Part shown: positions 1 through 7,022 of the stretch, one piece after another | How the letters are laid out: each line of letters opens with the position of its first letter | How positions within the stretch are numbered: position 1 is the first letter of the stretch | Origin: Candidatus Woesearchaeota archaeon | GTDB lineage: Archaea > Nanobdellota > Nanobdellia > SCGC-AAA011-G17 > JACOZS01 | NCBI GenBank assembly: GCA_016181215.1 | Contig: JACOZS010000038.1 | Span: forward strand, 1-17,304 | DNA length: 17,304 bases | Reading direction: 5' to 3' | The notes under the pieces: model-generated | Told to the model about the DNA's origin: nothing | The model's input: only the letters and a program-made list of their open reading frames with translations | Database searches by the model: none | Made by a program: the position numbers and the translations under genes

Positions 1-528
1 AATCCTGTCTGCCAAATGACCCTTAATCATGTATTTTAGATACTCCGCTATGGCTCTTGCCCCGTCAGGAAACCATAATCTGGTCTCTTGCTTGTTCACT
101 TCTTTAGGAAATGCTTCAAACGGAACACCAATATGGAAAGACTTATTTCCAGAAAACTTCAACCCTATATTTTTAATATCGTAAAATTTTAAGGCTTCAA
201 TTATCAGTTCAGCGCAGGCCTTGTTATATTCATAAAAATCAGAATCTATGTCTATCACAAGATCCCATCCAAGCCTCAAGTCATCTAATTCTTTTCTGGT
301 CATCCCTGTTTTCAAATCTAGGGGATTTCTCCAAGTTTCTTCAGAAATATGGAAACTTGTTGCTCCCTGTCTTGCCAGTTCATAAACATCGTTTTCAAAC
401 AATAAAACATCCGGTCTCTTCCCAAATCCTTTGTCTTTGAACTGAACAGCTATTTCTTTATTTTGTGCTTCTTTAACTATTGCTTCCTGCACATCCTTTC
501 TAGAATAATAATCTAAAATTCCCCCCAT
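1..528 (-). CDS. priS: Archaeo-eukaryotic primase (PriS-like catalytic subunit), N-terminal part, cut by window edge
   Basis: I translated 176 codons from ATG at 528; no stop occurs before base 1, so the C-terminus is outside the window. The product resembles archaeal small-subunit-type primases of the AEP superfamily, which make RNA/DNA primers for replication. Seen directly: an N-terminal YYSRKDVQEAI segment, a KRPDVL segment near residue 37, a GATSFH segment at 55-60, the hydrophobic-DID catalytic motif with D93 and D95 (metal-binding acidic pair), and SGNKSFHIGV at 126-135, matching the second AEP motif with its His (H132). The third acidic motif would lie beyond the edge. A TATA box centred about 26 nt upstream of the ATG supports this start and a leaderless mRNA. 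The missing end prevents deciding between a stand-alone PriS, a primase-like paralogue, or a fused PriS-PriL of the kind known in some DPANN. Confidence 0.85.
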   Translation of the reverse strand, partial: MGGILDYYSRKDVQEAIVKEAQNKEIAVQFKDKGFGKRPDVLLFENDVYELARQGATSFHISEETWRNPLDLKTGMTRKELDDLRLGWDLVIDIDSDFYEYNKACAELIIEALKFYDIKNIGLKFSGNKSFHIGVPFEAFPKEVNKQETRLWFPDGARAIAEYLKYMIKGHLADRI

Positions 529-548
529 TACTCTTTATCGGGCATAAC

Positions 549-566
549 CATTTATATAGTTTGCGC
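549..566 (-). promoter_or_regulatory. Leaderless promoter of the primase gene
   Basis: On the minus strand the 8-mer TATATAAA lies at 551-558, preceded by a purine-rich CGCAAAC stretch that can serve as BRE. Its centre is about 26 nt upstream of the primase ATG at 528. That is the usual archaeal TATA-to-start distance, so transcription should begin at or next to the start codon. It sits in the 68-nt gap after the prefoldin stop, giving the primase its own transcription unit. Confidence 0.65.
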
Positions 567-596
567 GGGTGTTTGGCAAGTAAAAGGCATGTAAAC

Positions 597-944
597 TTAT
601 TCTTTGGTTATATCTTCTTGAAGCTTATTAGCATAGATTAAGGCATTCTCCATCACTAGTTTCTTCGCTTCTTCAGTAGATTTAACAACAGCTACTTTAG
701 CCCCAACATTCATTACTAACTGTTTAGTATCCCCTACCTTGGCCTTGACAAATATTCCAGACCCCAATGGAGACATTATCTCTGTTCCTTCAGCCACATC
801 TTTAATGCTATCCAAGCTCTCGCTCAAACTCCCTAACTCAAAAACCTGCTGCCTTAGATTCACTATCTGCTGCTGAAGTTGATCAAGCTGCTGTTTAAGA
901 ACATGTAATTCAACATATTTTCTCTGTTTATCCTCATCTTTCAT
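597..944 (-). CDS. pfdA: Prefoldin subunit alpha
   Basis: The 115-residue protein has the prefoldin alpha plan: an N-terminal coiled coil rich in Leu, Gln and Glu (about residues 5-45, with a QQLDQLQQQI heptad pattern), a central beta-hairpin region (GTEIMSPLGSGIFVKAKV and a following NVGAKVAVVKS strand, about 53-88), and a C-terminal helix. Prefoldin is a jellyfish-shaped hexamer (two alpha, four beta) that hands unfolded proteins to the thermosome. It is somewhat shorter than the roughly 140 residues usual for the family because both helices are short. The ATG at 944 overlaps the eL14 stop by four bases (ATGA), so translation is probably coupled. It is the last gene of the ribosomal run. 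The beta subunit is not in this window. Confidence 0.85.
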   Translation of the reverse strand: MKDEDKQRKYVELHVLKQQLDQLQQQIVNLRQQVFELGSLSESLDSIKDVAEGTEIMSPLGSGIFVKAKVGDTKQLVMNVGAKVAVVKSTEEAKKLVMENALIYANKLQEDITKE

Positions 945-1264
945 TTCTTTTTTATTTCCTTTTCAATTTTTTTCTCTTTTTTAACACTTCTAGATCCTTT
1001 CTGTCTTTCCTTTCTCACTCTGGATTTTTTCTCTTCTAGTTTTAAACCTAATTCATTAAACCCTTTCTTAACTTCTTCATGACCAGCATTCTTTTTTATG
1101 TCTAATACCAGATCCAAAGGTTCTAAATGTAATATGCTGCATCTCTTTCTTCTGGTCTGTCCATCTATCATGACAAAATTCTTGTCTATTTTATCTACAA
1201 CCACGCACTTCAATCCAGCATCCCTCCCTGCAATCTTCACGCAAATACGTCCAACATCAATCAT
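941..1264 (-). CDS. rpl14e: Large ribosomal subunit protein eL14
   Basis: The 107-residue protein carries the SH3-like eL14 core (about residues 1-75): MIDVGRICVKIAGRDAG followed by CVVVDKIDKNFVMIDG and the RRKRC-LHLEPL signature. The remaining 30 or so residues are a Lys/Arg/Glu-rich tail likely to be unstructured or to bind rRNA. eL14 is an archaeal/eukaryotic-only protein of the large subunit. The ATG at 1264 overlaps the eL34 stop by 4 nt and the TGA at 941-943 overlaps the pfdA start. In many archaea cmk lies between eL34 and eL14, but here the two genes abut directly. Confidence 0.9.
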   Translation of the reverse strand: MIDVGRICVKIAGRDAGLKCVVVDKIDKNFVMIDGQTRRKRCSILHLEPLDLVLDIKKNAGHEEVKKGFNELGLKLEEKKSRVRKERQKGSRSVKKEKKIEKEIKKK

Positions 1265-1539
1265 AATTTAACCTCCAGTCTTGCCTTCTCTTTAATAACC
1301 TCACGCGAACATTCAAAACATAAATTCCCGCCATAAGGCCTGGCCACATTTTTTGCGCTTTTAGGTAAATTCCTCATGACATAAGGCAGTTCTCTGGCAA
1401 CACCGCTTAATTCCTTTCCGCAGTCACCGCATCTTGCCTTTCCTGGTTTCCTCTTACCATATCTAATCATAGGTATCCCTCCAGGCGTCCTTCTCGTAAT
1501 TTTTCTCTGATGCCTTGATCTTCTTCTTGGGCTTGGCAT
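1261..1539 (-). CDS. rpl34e: Large ribosomal subunit protein eL34
   Basis: I begin the protein at the ATG at 1539 (MPSPRRRSRHQRK), giving 92 residues. A GTG at 1551 would add four residues, but a GAGG Shine-Dalgarno-like run sits 6 nt before the ATG and family members normally start MP-x-P-R. Two zinc-knuckle pairs are visible, CGDC at 37-40 and CFEC at 74-77, with the TPGG and KPGKARC blocks typical of archaeal eL34. It binds the large subunit. It follows the DUF106 gene by 13 nt and overlaps eL14 by 4 nt. Confidence 0.9.
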   Translation of the reverse strand: MPSPRRRSRHQRKITRRTPGGIPMIRYGKRKPGKARCGDCGKELSGVARELPYVMRNLPKSAKNVARPYGGNLCFECSREVIKEKARLEVKL

Positions 1540-1552
1540 GTTATTCCTCACT

Positions 1553-2023
1553 TTAATAAATTTTAAAAACCTTTCTCAAAATAATGCTGAATACTAATGA
1601 CGCTAAGATATAGGTGCCTAACCATCCGAATCCTGTTCCAAACAAAGGAATGTGAACCCCCCAGGTTAAAATCTCTTCTGAAACCTTAAAAGTAGTTCCC
1701 ATCCACCCGAATATTAATATTAAAGGCAAAAAAGTAATTAACATTGGTCTAAAGTTGCTTCTCATTTGTTTTCCAGACAGCTCCCACATTTTTTTATTTA
1801 ATTCAGTCATTTTCCCTGCATCATTTTTATTATTCCTTATGTCTTCTCTAAGCTTGGTCATCTGTTCCCTGATCTCTTTAAGTTCCTGTTGATTCGTAAA
1901 TTTCTTGTAAATCCATGTAGTCAAAGCTGTTAATAAAAATGAAATTATGACTATACTCCATAATTTACTGAAATTATTTGTTATAGGTGCAAATAACCAG
2001 TCAAACATCTGGCTTAATACCAT
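1553..2023 (-). CDS. EMC3/TMCO1-like membrane insertase (DUF106, Oxa1/YidC superfamily)
   Basis: The 156-residue membrane protein has three hydrophobic segments (about residues 20-40, 94-113 and 128-150). Between TM1 and TM2 lies a charged cytoplasmic coiled-coil hairpin (about 42-88, KEIREQMTKLREDIR and following). This topology and its place directly after secY are characteristic of archaeal DUF106 proteins, relatives of YidC/Oxa1, EMC3 and TMCO1 that help insert transmembrane helices. The ATG at 2023 follows the secY stop with no spacer, so the translocon and this insertase are probably made from one message in coupled fashion. Family membership is clear; insertase activity is inferred from structural relatives. 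Confidence 0.85.
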   Translation of the reverse strand: MVLSQMFDWLFAPITNNFSKLWSIVIISFLLTALTTWIYKKFTNQQELKEIREQMTKLREDIRNNKNDAGKMTELNKKMWELSGKQMRSNFRPMLITFLPLILIFGWMGTTFKVSEEILTWGVHIPLFGTGFGWLGTYILASLVFSIILRKVFKIY

Positions 2024-3433
2024 TTATTGTTCCCCCATTACTTTTCTTAAAGCCGGATGCATGTCCATCATGTGATGTTGTGCAATATCTTCATACAATC
2101 TATAAACAATCATGACCGCTAATAATATGCTTGTTCCATTTGCCAACGCCCCGAGTAAATCAGCAAACGCAGATAATACCCCTATGGCCAATCCGCCTAG
2201 CACAGTTAATGTAGGTATATATCTGTTTAAAATCTGTTCTAAAACCCTTGGGTCTCTTCTAAATCCTGGTATTTGTAATCCGGAGGCCATTATTTGTTTT
2301 GCTTGAGATGCAGCCCCCATTCCAGAAGTTTGCACCCAAAATACTGAAAACATTACAGCTCCACCAGCAAGAATTGCCATATATGTCGCTGCATGAGCAA
2401 AATCTATTCCCCTTATTGATCCAGTCAAAAGCCCTTGTATTAAATTCGGCGGGAAAATCCATTGAATCAGGCCGGAAGCAGGCGAGTTTCCTGCAAATGT
2501 TCCAAAAAACGGATGCCCCCAGTTTTCTAATAATCGCGCCCATAATTGTATGTTAGCCAGTAACGCTGCGATTAATATGACAGGGATATTTGAAGTATAC
2601 AAAAATCTTAAAGGCCACCTCATCCCATATCCTCTGATTCTTCCGAAACTCAAAGGAATTTCAACCCTCATTGCTTGCGCATATACTGAAATAACAAACA
2701 CTAAAATAGTTGCCAGAATTGCTGCAGCTGCTAAAGCCGCTCCACTGGGGTTTCTACTTATTAAACTGGAAACAAAAACCCATAATTGTCCTACAGGTGC
2801 TTGTCCTGAACCAAAAGCAAACGTCCCTGCACTAGTTAATGGGCTAAATGCCCTGATGAACAATTGCTGTCCAACCCCTGCGGCTATAAACAAGCTTGCC
2901 CCAGAACCGAAACCCCACTTACTCACAACTTCGTCCATGAACATTATCAATAATCCGCCTATTATTAGTTGAAATATCAAAAACAGCTCAAAAACAAAAT
3001 AAGTCGGAGTCCCTGCAAGCTCAACTGGCGGAGCTAATCCTCCAAGAAAAACATAAATCGCTGATTCAAATATTACAAAAAATATTATAAGTATCTTCTG
3101 CAAACCTTGAAAGTAAACCCTGCCTTCATGTGTTGTCTGGTCTAATTTTAATATCCCAGAGCCAACAAGCAGCTGCAATACAATCGATGCTGTTACAATT
3201 GGACCAATACCTAAGGTAAATATGCTTCCAAAACTGGCACCCAATATAATGGCAAACTGCTCAAAATTAGCCAGCGCATTCTGCCCTAAACCAAATAAAG
3301 GAATAGCTGACAGGGCAAAAAATGAAACTAAAATCATCAAAGTCCACTTTAATTTAGTCTTAAATGGCAGTCTTTTCTCTGTTGGTTTTTTGACTTCCGG
3401 TAAACTTGTTATTAAATTTGAGAAAAAGCCCAT
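2024..3433 (-). CDS. secY: Protein translocase subunit SecY
   Basis: The 469-residue polytopic protein has about ten hydrophobic helices, the usual SecY number. It has the N-terminal cytoplasmic stretch LPEVKKPTEKRLPFKTKL before TM1, and family landmarks such as GIGPIVTASIVLQLL in TM2, KWGFGSGASLFIAAGV near residue 170, the basic RIRGYGMRWPLRFLYTSNIPVIL loop near 265, and MGAASQAKQIMASGLQIPGFRRDPR near 375. SecY forms the protein-conducting channel with SecE and SecG/Sec61-beta, which are not in this window. It begins 1 nt after the uL15 stop with an AGGT ribosome-binding run just upstream, and runs straight into the DUF106 gene. The classical archaeal adk is not downstream. Confidence 0.97.
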   Translation of the reverse strand: MGFFSNLITSLPEVKKPTEKRLPFKTKLKWTLMILVSFFALSAIPLFGLGQNALANFEQFAIILGASFGSIFTLGIGPIVTASIVLQLLVGSGILKLDQTTHEGRVYFQGLQKILIIFFVIFESAIYVFLGGLAPPVELAGTPTYFVFELFLIFQLIIGGLLIMFMDEVVSKWGFGSGASLFIAAGVGQQLFIRAFSPLTSAGTFAFGSGQAPVGQLWVFVSSLISRNPSGAALAAAAILATILVFVISVYAQAMRVEIPLSFGRIRGYGMRWPLRFLYTSNIPVILIAALLANIQLWARLLENWGHPFFGTFAGNSPASGLIQWIFPPNLIQGLLTGSIRGIDFAHAATYMAILAGGAVMFSVFWVQTSGMGAASQAKQIMASGLQIPGFRRDPRVLEQILNRYIPTLTVLGGLAIGVLSAFADLLGALANGTSILLAVMIVYRLYEDIAQHHMMDMHPALRKVMGEQ

Positions 3434-3434
3434 A

Positions 3435-3839
3435 TTAACCTGTTACTAAACTTCCTCCGGCCTTTTCTATTTTTATCTTTGCTCTTTCGCTGCAGCTTTT
3501 TACAGTAATCTTATATTTCCTTCTTGGTTCTCCTGTTCCAAGTAACTTATCATATCCTTGCTCAGTCAAATTAACTTCATCCTTGTCAGGCAAATCCTTA
3601 ATGTTTATTGCCCTTATATCGTCTCTTAATTTATTTGGAATTCCAAATCCCTTCTTCCCCCAATATTCTCTCCCGTAATATTTCAAAACCATCTTTCTTT
3701 TGTGATCTGCTCTTTTTCCGGTTCCAGCCATACCCCGTCCGCCTCTGTTTCCAGCTCCCCTGTGCTTCTTCCTGCTGCCATAACCATGAGTCGTATTTCC
3801 TCTCAATTTTGTTTTCTTTCTTCTGTGTGTTGCTGTCAT
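3435..3839 (-). CDS. rpl15: Large ribosomal subunit protein uL15
   Basis: The 134-residue protein has the uL15 signature: a very basic Gly-rich N-terminus (RRKKTKLRGNTTHGYGSRKKHRGAGNRGGRGMAGTGKRADHK, here summarised to its RGxxTHGxG and GxGNRGGRGxAG blocks), which threads into 23S rRNA, and a compact C-terminal beta domain ending KIEKAGGSLV. It is an intermediate-to-late assembly protein of the large subunit near the central protuberance. It starts 1 nt after the uL30 stop and stops 1 nt before secY, the standard archaeal order uL30-uL15-secY. Confidence 0.95.
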   Translation of the reverse strand: MTATHRRKKTKLRGNTTHGYGSRKKHRGAGNRGGRGMAGTGKRADHKRKMVLKYYGREYWGKKGFGIPNKLRDDIRAINIKDLPDKDEVNLTEQGYDKLLGTGEPRRKYKITVKSCSERAKIKIEKAGGSLVTG

Positions 3840-3840
3840 A

Positions 3841-4314
3841 TTAGATCATCTTCAATATTAATTCGTTTATTTTATCTTTTCTGTAACCCAAAGAGCCTCC
3901 TAAAGAAAAAGGCACCTTAACTCCTTTGGTTTCAAATCCTCCTCTTGGCGGACTTAATCTGAAAAAGGGTTTAAGTCCGGGAACTTCACTTAATTCTTTT
4001 TTAAATTCCATAAATTCTTTAGCAAAGGTATCAGAATCGATCTTTGTTTTGTCCTTCAGATAATTTTCTGTTAATCCTGCATTGCCCACTACTTTTCCTC
4101 TTTTCATAAGAAGGGTCTTGAAAATAGTTCCATCAATTTCACCCCAGGTCACATTATCCTTGACCTTTAGTAACATTCCAGAATACTCCACGCTATTAGG
4201 AATTATCACGCATGTATTTTTCTTGTATAACCTAAGCAGTTTCAAAGTATCTTTAATTTCCTTCGTCAATCCAATGTCCCCTCTCAGCCTTATCACAGCG
4301 ACCCTCTTTTTCAT
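3841..4314 (-). CDS. rpl30: Large ribosomal subunit protein uL30 (archaeal type)
   Basis: At 157 residues this is the long archaeal form. It opens with the ferredoxin-like core VAVIRLRGDIGLTKEIKDTL and KKNTCVIIPNSVEYSGML (about 4-50), followed by VTWGEIDGTIFKTLLMKRGKVVG and the C-terminal archaeal extension GLKPFFRLSPPRGGFE with a final SLGYRKDKINELI block. All are conserved in archaeal/eukaryotic uL30 (yeast L7). Its ATG overlaps the uS5 stop by 4 nt and uL15 follows after 1 nt. uL30 is absent from some reduced archaea, so its presence here is informative. Confidence 0.93.
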   Translation of the reverse strand: MKKRVAVIRLRGDIGLTKEIKDTLKLLRLYKKNTCVIIPNSVEYSGMLLKVKDNVTWGEIDGTIFKTLLMKRGKVVGNAGLTENYLKDKTKIDSDTFAKEFMEFKKELSEVPGLKPFFRLSPPRGGFETKGVKVPFSLGGSLGYRKDKINELILKMI

Positions 4315-5069
4315 CTGATTCCATCCAGCACACCAAGTTTGGTATAATCTTCATCTTTTATTTTGATTCTGCTTAGTTCTCTAATCCCTTCAAGACAGGC
4401 CTTAATCATATTAATTCTGGTCCTTGATTGCCCAAAACTTTTAGAATAAACGTCTTTTATGCCTGCTAGTGCCAGTACCTTTTTACATTCATTCTCAACA
4501 CATAATCCAGTTCCTTTTGGTGCAGGCATCAAATAAATTCTGCAGCTCCCGCACCTTCCGTAAACTGCGATAGGTATACTATGAGGCGCACCGCATTTAC
4601 ATTCCCAGCTTCCACACCCTCTTCTGACTTTAATCAAATTTAATTTTGCATCTCTGGTGGCTTTCTCTCTTCCAGGTAAAGTTTCTTTCGCAGTGCCATA
4701 TCCCAAACCAACATACCCATTCCCATTCCCAACCGCAACCATTGATGAAAAATGAGGTTTGTTGCCCTCTGCCGTTTTCTTTTGGGTTTGTTTCCAAATA
4801 CTTTTCTTTCCTCCGCCGAATTTACCCTTGCTCTGACCAACGCTTAACACCTCTATTTTCAAGTCAGGGAAAAAATAATCAACAATCCCGGCCTCAAGAA
4901 TTTTCATTCCGTTATCAATAATCAAATCTATGCTGCTAAGTTCTCCTTTCTTCACAGCAAATCCCAGTTTGGTTTTAGGCTGCCAGCCTGCCTTGTCAAA
5001 AGAGGTCTCCTTAACTATCCCGATCGGAATTTCCTCTTGTACCACAGGTTGTATTATTTCTTCTGCCAT
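4311..5069 (-). CDS. rps5: Small ribosomal subunit protein uS5
   Basis: The 252-residue protein carries the double-stranded-RNA-binding-like N domain (about 45-150: KIEVLSVGQSKGKFGGG, then FSSMVAVGNGNGYVGLGYG) and the C-terminal domain (about 150-235: KVRRGCGSWECKCG, HSIPIAVYGRCGS, MPAPKGTGL, LALAGIKDVYSKSFGQSRTRIN), in the archaeal arrangement. uS5 sits at the mRNA entry side and affects decoding fidelity. It has several extra cysteines (CGSWECKCG, CGSC, CVENEC), more than I recall for typical homologues. It starts 1 nt after uL18 and its stop overlaps uL30. Confidence 0.96.
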   Translation of the reverse strand: MAEEIIQPVVQEEIPIGIVKETSFDKAGWQPKTKLGFAVKKGELSSIDLIIDNGMKILEAGIVDYFFPDLKIEVLSVGQSKGKFGGGKKSIWKQTQKKTAEGNKPHFSSMVAVGNGNGYVGLGYGTAKETLPGREKATRDAKLNLIKVRRGCGSWECKCGAPHSIPIAVYGRCGSCRIYLMPAPKGTGLCVENECKKVLALAGIKDVYSKSFGQSRTRINMIKACLEGIRELSRIKIKDEDYTKLGVLDGIR

Positions 5070-5070
5070 T

Positions 5071-5562
5071 TTAATTCTTCTCTAATATTTTCTTTTTAAC
5101 CTCTTCAAAATTAACATTTTTTAAATGTAATCCTTTTATCCGTTCCTCGCTAGGTAAAGCTTCTTTGGAATATGGTATCTCTATCCCGGCATCAAGAACT
5201 CCTTTTAATATTGCATAAAATATTCCCCCGCGAACACTTCTGTATAATCCTAAATCAAGTACTGCCTCTTTTAGGTTCTTCTTTTTTGCTTTTATTCCGG
5301 CTAGAAGTCCAACCAAATATGCAGCAGTGGTGTTCCTTTTGGCCTTTTCCCAGCCGTATTTTTTAAGTTCATTGGTATGTGCTGCTGCTAGAATCAGATC
5401 TCCGTTCTCGCTATATTGTGCGAATTGTGCAATCATGTTCTTCAATGACCTTCTGACTACAAATCTTGGTTTTCCAGATTTAAGAAGCTGTAATCTTCTT
5501 TTATAATCAGTTTTTCCTTCTCTCTTCCTTCTAAATGGAATCCTAATTTTTCTTTTCGGCAT
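5071..5562 (-). CDS. rpl18: Large ribosomal subunit protein uL18
   Basis: The 163-residue protein shows the archaeal uL18 pattern: a basic N-terminus with RRKREGKTDYKRRLQLLKSGKPRFVVRRS (5S rRNA contact), then the alpha/beta core with NMIAQFAQYSENGDLILAAAHTNELKKYGW and NTTAAYLVGLLAG (about 42-95), and LGLYRSVRGGIFYAILKGVLDAGIEIPYS near 105-135. It binds 5S rRNA with uL5. The ATG at 5562 lies 20 nt inside the end of eL19, an unusually long overlap for this operon. The start is supported by the conserved N-terminal block right after it. Confidence 0.95.
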   Translation of the reverse strand: MPKRKIRIPFRRKREGKTDYKRRLQLLKSGKPRFVVRRSLKNMIAQFAQYSENGDLILAAAHTNELKKYGWEKAKRNTTAAYLVGLLAGIKAKKKNLKEAVLDLGLYRSVRGGIFYAILKGVLDAGIEIPYSKEALPSEERIKGLHLKNVNFEEVKKKILEKN

Positions 5563-6007
5563 GTTGTATTAGACTGTGTTCCTCCATATAAAGTCTTATG
5601 TGTCTCACGCTTCTAAAAAATCCGCCTTTTGATTTTTTGTATAATTCTCTATACACGGGTTTTGTAATTAGTTCATTAGTTCTAAATTTTTTTATATACG
5701 CTCTCTGCGATCTGACTGTATTTATCCATGCCCTTTTTCTTGGTGTTCTGGCCAGTCTTCCTCCTTTCCTTGAACCCAGTCCTTTTCTTCTTCCTTTTCT
5801 TTTTTGCGCTTTAATTTTTCTAATTCTGAATCTGGAAACTCCAGTCTCTGGCAACTTTTTTATATAACCTAATCCAATTAGATGCCTTATGTCTTTTTTA
5901 GTAATGGCCTTTTGAATGTCCTCTAATTTATTAGGATCTAAATGAACCCTTGTCTCTCCAATCCCAAGTAATTGTGCAGCTAATCTTTTCTGGGTCTGAA
6001 GCGTCAT
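5543..6007 (-). CDS. rpl19e: Large ribosomal subunit protein eL19
   Basis: The 154-residue protein is rich in Arg and Lys and matches eL19: TQKRLAAQLLGIGETRVHLDPNKLEDI at the N-terminus, ITKKDIRHLIGLGYIKKLP around 36-54, then the Arg/Gly-rich KRKGRRKGLGSRKGGRLARTPRKRAWI linker (about 69-95) that runs along 23S rRNA, and a C-terminal helix. It is an archaeal/eukaryotic-specific large-subunit protein that contacts the small subunit. It overlaps eL32 by 4 nt upstream and uL18 by 20 nt downstream. Confidence 0.95.
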   Translation of the reverse strand: MTLQTQKRLAAQLLGIGETRVHLDPNKLEDIQKAITKKDIRHLIGLGYIKKLPETGVSRFRIRKIKAQKRKGRRKGLGSRKGGRLARTPRKRAWINTVRSQRAYIKKFRTNELITKPVYRELYKKSKGGFFRSVRHIRLYMEEHSLIQHAEKKN

Positions 6008-6408
6008 CTTCCGCCCTCCAATACCTTTCTTTTTTCTTCCTTAAGTTTCTCAGCCATTTCATCTTTAGATTCCTTGGGTTCTTTTTCTTTCTTATCCTGT
6101 TTCTCAGTCTTCTTCTCTGCTTTTTTCTGGGTTTTTTCTTTTCTATTCTTTAGTGCTTCCTGCACTCTTGCTAAAAATTCACTTGGATTTCTTAGATTCA
6201 ATATTTTTACTCCTAACTCATTTGCTTTTTTCACAAGTTCCATCTTTTTCTTCAGTCCAACCGTACTCCCTATTATAATTACTTTTTTTCCTTCAACCTC
6301 AAAAGCATTATGAACTATATTTTGAGAAAATCCATCTCTAGTCAGTCCTCTGGCCTCTCTTGGACTAGAAAAGCCTATGTTTGGTTTTCTTCTATGGCCC
6401 CTTCGCAT
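6004..6408 (-). CDS. rpl32e: eL32, main body (N-terminal segment displaced to another frame)
   Basis: The 134-codon frame from ATG 6408 encodes the conserved eL32 body: RRGHRRKPNIGFSSPREARGLTRDGF, then VIIIGSTVGLKKKMELVKKANELGVKILNL (about 43-73), then a Lys/Glu-rich tail of some 45 residues. Archaeal eL32 normally has about 40 more residues in front. The first 22 or so are found just upstream in another frame (see the fragment at 6392-6472), and the connecting segment with the usual W-R-x-P-x-G block is absent. Either the protein is initiated at this internal ATG and is N-terminally truncated, or the sequence carries a deletion or assembly error. The body itself is unmistakable. Confidence 0.85.
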   Translation of the reverse strand: MRRGHRRKPNIGFSSPREARGLTRDGFSQNIVHNAFEVEGKKVIIIGSTVGLKKKMELVKKANELGVKILNLRNPSEFLARVQEALKNRKEKTQKKAEKKTEKQDKKEKEPKESKDEMAEKLKEEKRKVLEGGR

Positions 6409-6472
6409 CCTGTTTAAGAAATTCCGGTTTCTTGGCCTTCAATTCATTCCTGACCTGAAGCAGATTACTCAT
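6392..6472 (-). pseudogene. Out-of-frame N-terminal fragment of eL32
   Basis: A 26-codon frame starts at ATG 6472, eight bases inside the end of uL6, as expected for the native eL32 start in this tightly packed operon. Its peptide MSNLLQVRNELKAKKPEF then LKQDA matches the conserved eL32 N-terminus (leucine-rich start, KKPxF and RQD motif). It then reads KGP and stops at 6392, while the body of eL32 continues in the other frame from ATG 6408. The two frames meet at GGATGCGAAG. About 20 residues that usually lie between the QD motif and the MR motif are missing. I infer a deletion of a length not divisible by three. Confidence 0.75.
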
Positions 6473-7022
6473 GTCTTACTCCTGGTTTTTCAATAATAAA
6501 AACCCCGTCTTGGAATACTCTTCTATCTCTATCTGTTATCCTGGTCGCTTGCTCAATTCTTGAAGCCGTATTTCCTGCTCTCTCAATATCAGCTCCTTCA
6601 ACGATTACGAATTCTCCATCCACCTTAACCGAAACCCCTTCCATTATTCTGGCTTTTCTTGGAATTTTTTCACCAAGGAAATTTGAGATTTCCACAACCT
6701 TGCCTTTTACAACAGCACTTATGGGAAAGTGACCAGAACATATTTTTAATTTGTATTTGAATCCATCCTTAACTCCAGTAATCATATTCGTCACATGTGC
6801 TCTAAAAGTATTGAGGATTCTTTTGTCTTTTCTACTGTCCCCCTTAGTCTCCAATACTATGAGATTATCCTGCTTTGTCATTTTAACATTCGGGTCGACG
6901 AATCTTCTTTCCTGGATTCCCTTGCTTCCCTTTACTCTAAGTAATGTTCCTTCTATTGAAACCTCAATCTCATTAGGAATATCTATTCTTTCTTCCAATT
7001 TGGATTTTAGTTTAGTAGACAT
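6465..7022 (-). CDS. rpl6: Large ribosomal subunit protein uL6
   Basis: From ATG 7022 the protein has 185 residues (MSTKLKSKLEERIDIP...). A TTG at 7028 would add two residues and is less likely. The two repeated uL6 domains are visible: IPNEIEVSIEGTLLRVKGSKG with RRFVDPNV, and ICSGHFPISAVVKGKVVEISNFLGEKIPRKARI followed by VKVDGEFVIVEGADIERAGNTASRIEQATRI and the terminal DGVFIIEKPG. It binds near the sarcin-ricin loop region of the large subunit. It starts 11 nt inside the end of uS8 and its end overlaps the original eL32 start. Confidence 0.95.
   Translation of the reverse strand: MSTKLKSKLEERIDIPNEIEVSIEGTLLRVKGSKGIQERRFVDPNVKMTKQDNLIVLETKGDSRKDKRILNTFRAHVTNMITGVKDGFKYKLKICSGHFPISAVVKGKVVEISNFLGEKIPRKARIMEGVSVKVDGEFVIVEGADIERAGNTASRIEQATRITDRDRRVFQDGVFIIEKPGVRHE

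Noticed and set aside
2259..2543. Minus-strand 94-codon frame inside secY.
   Set aside because: SecY is intact and conserved through this region in its own frame; the second frame is incidental.
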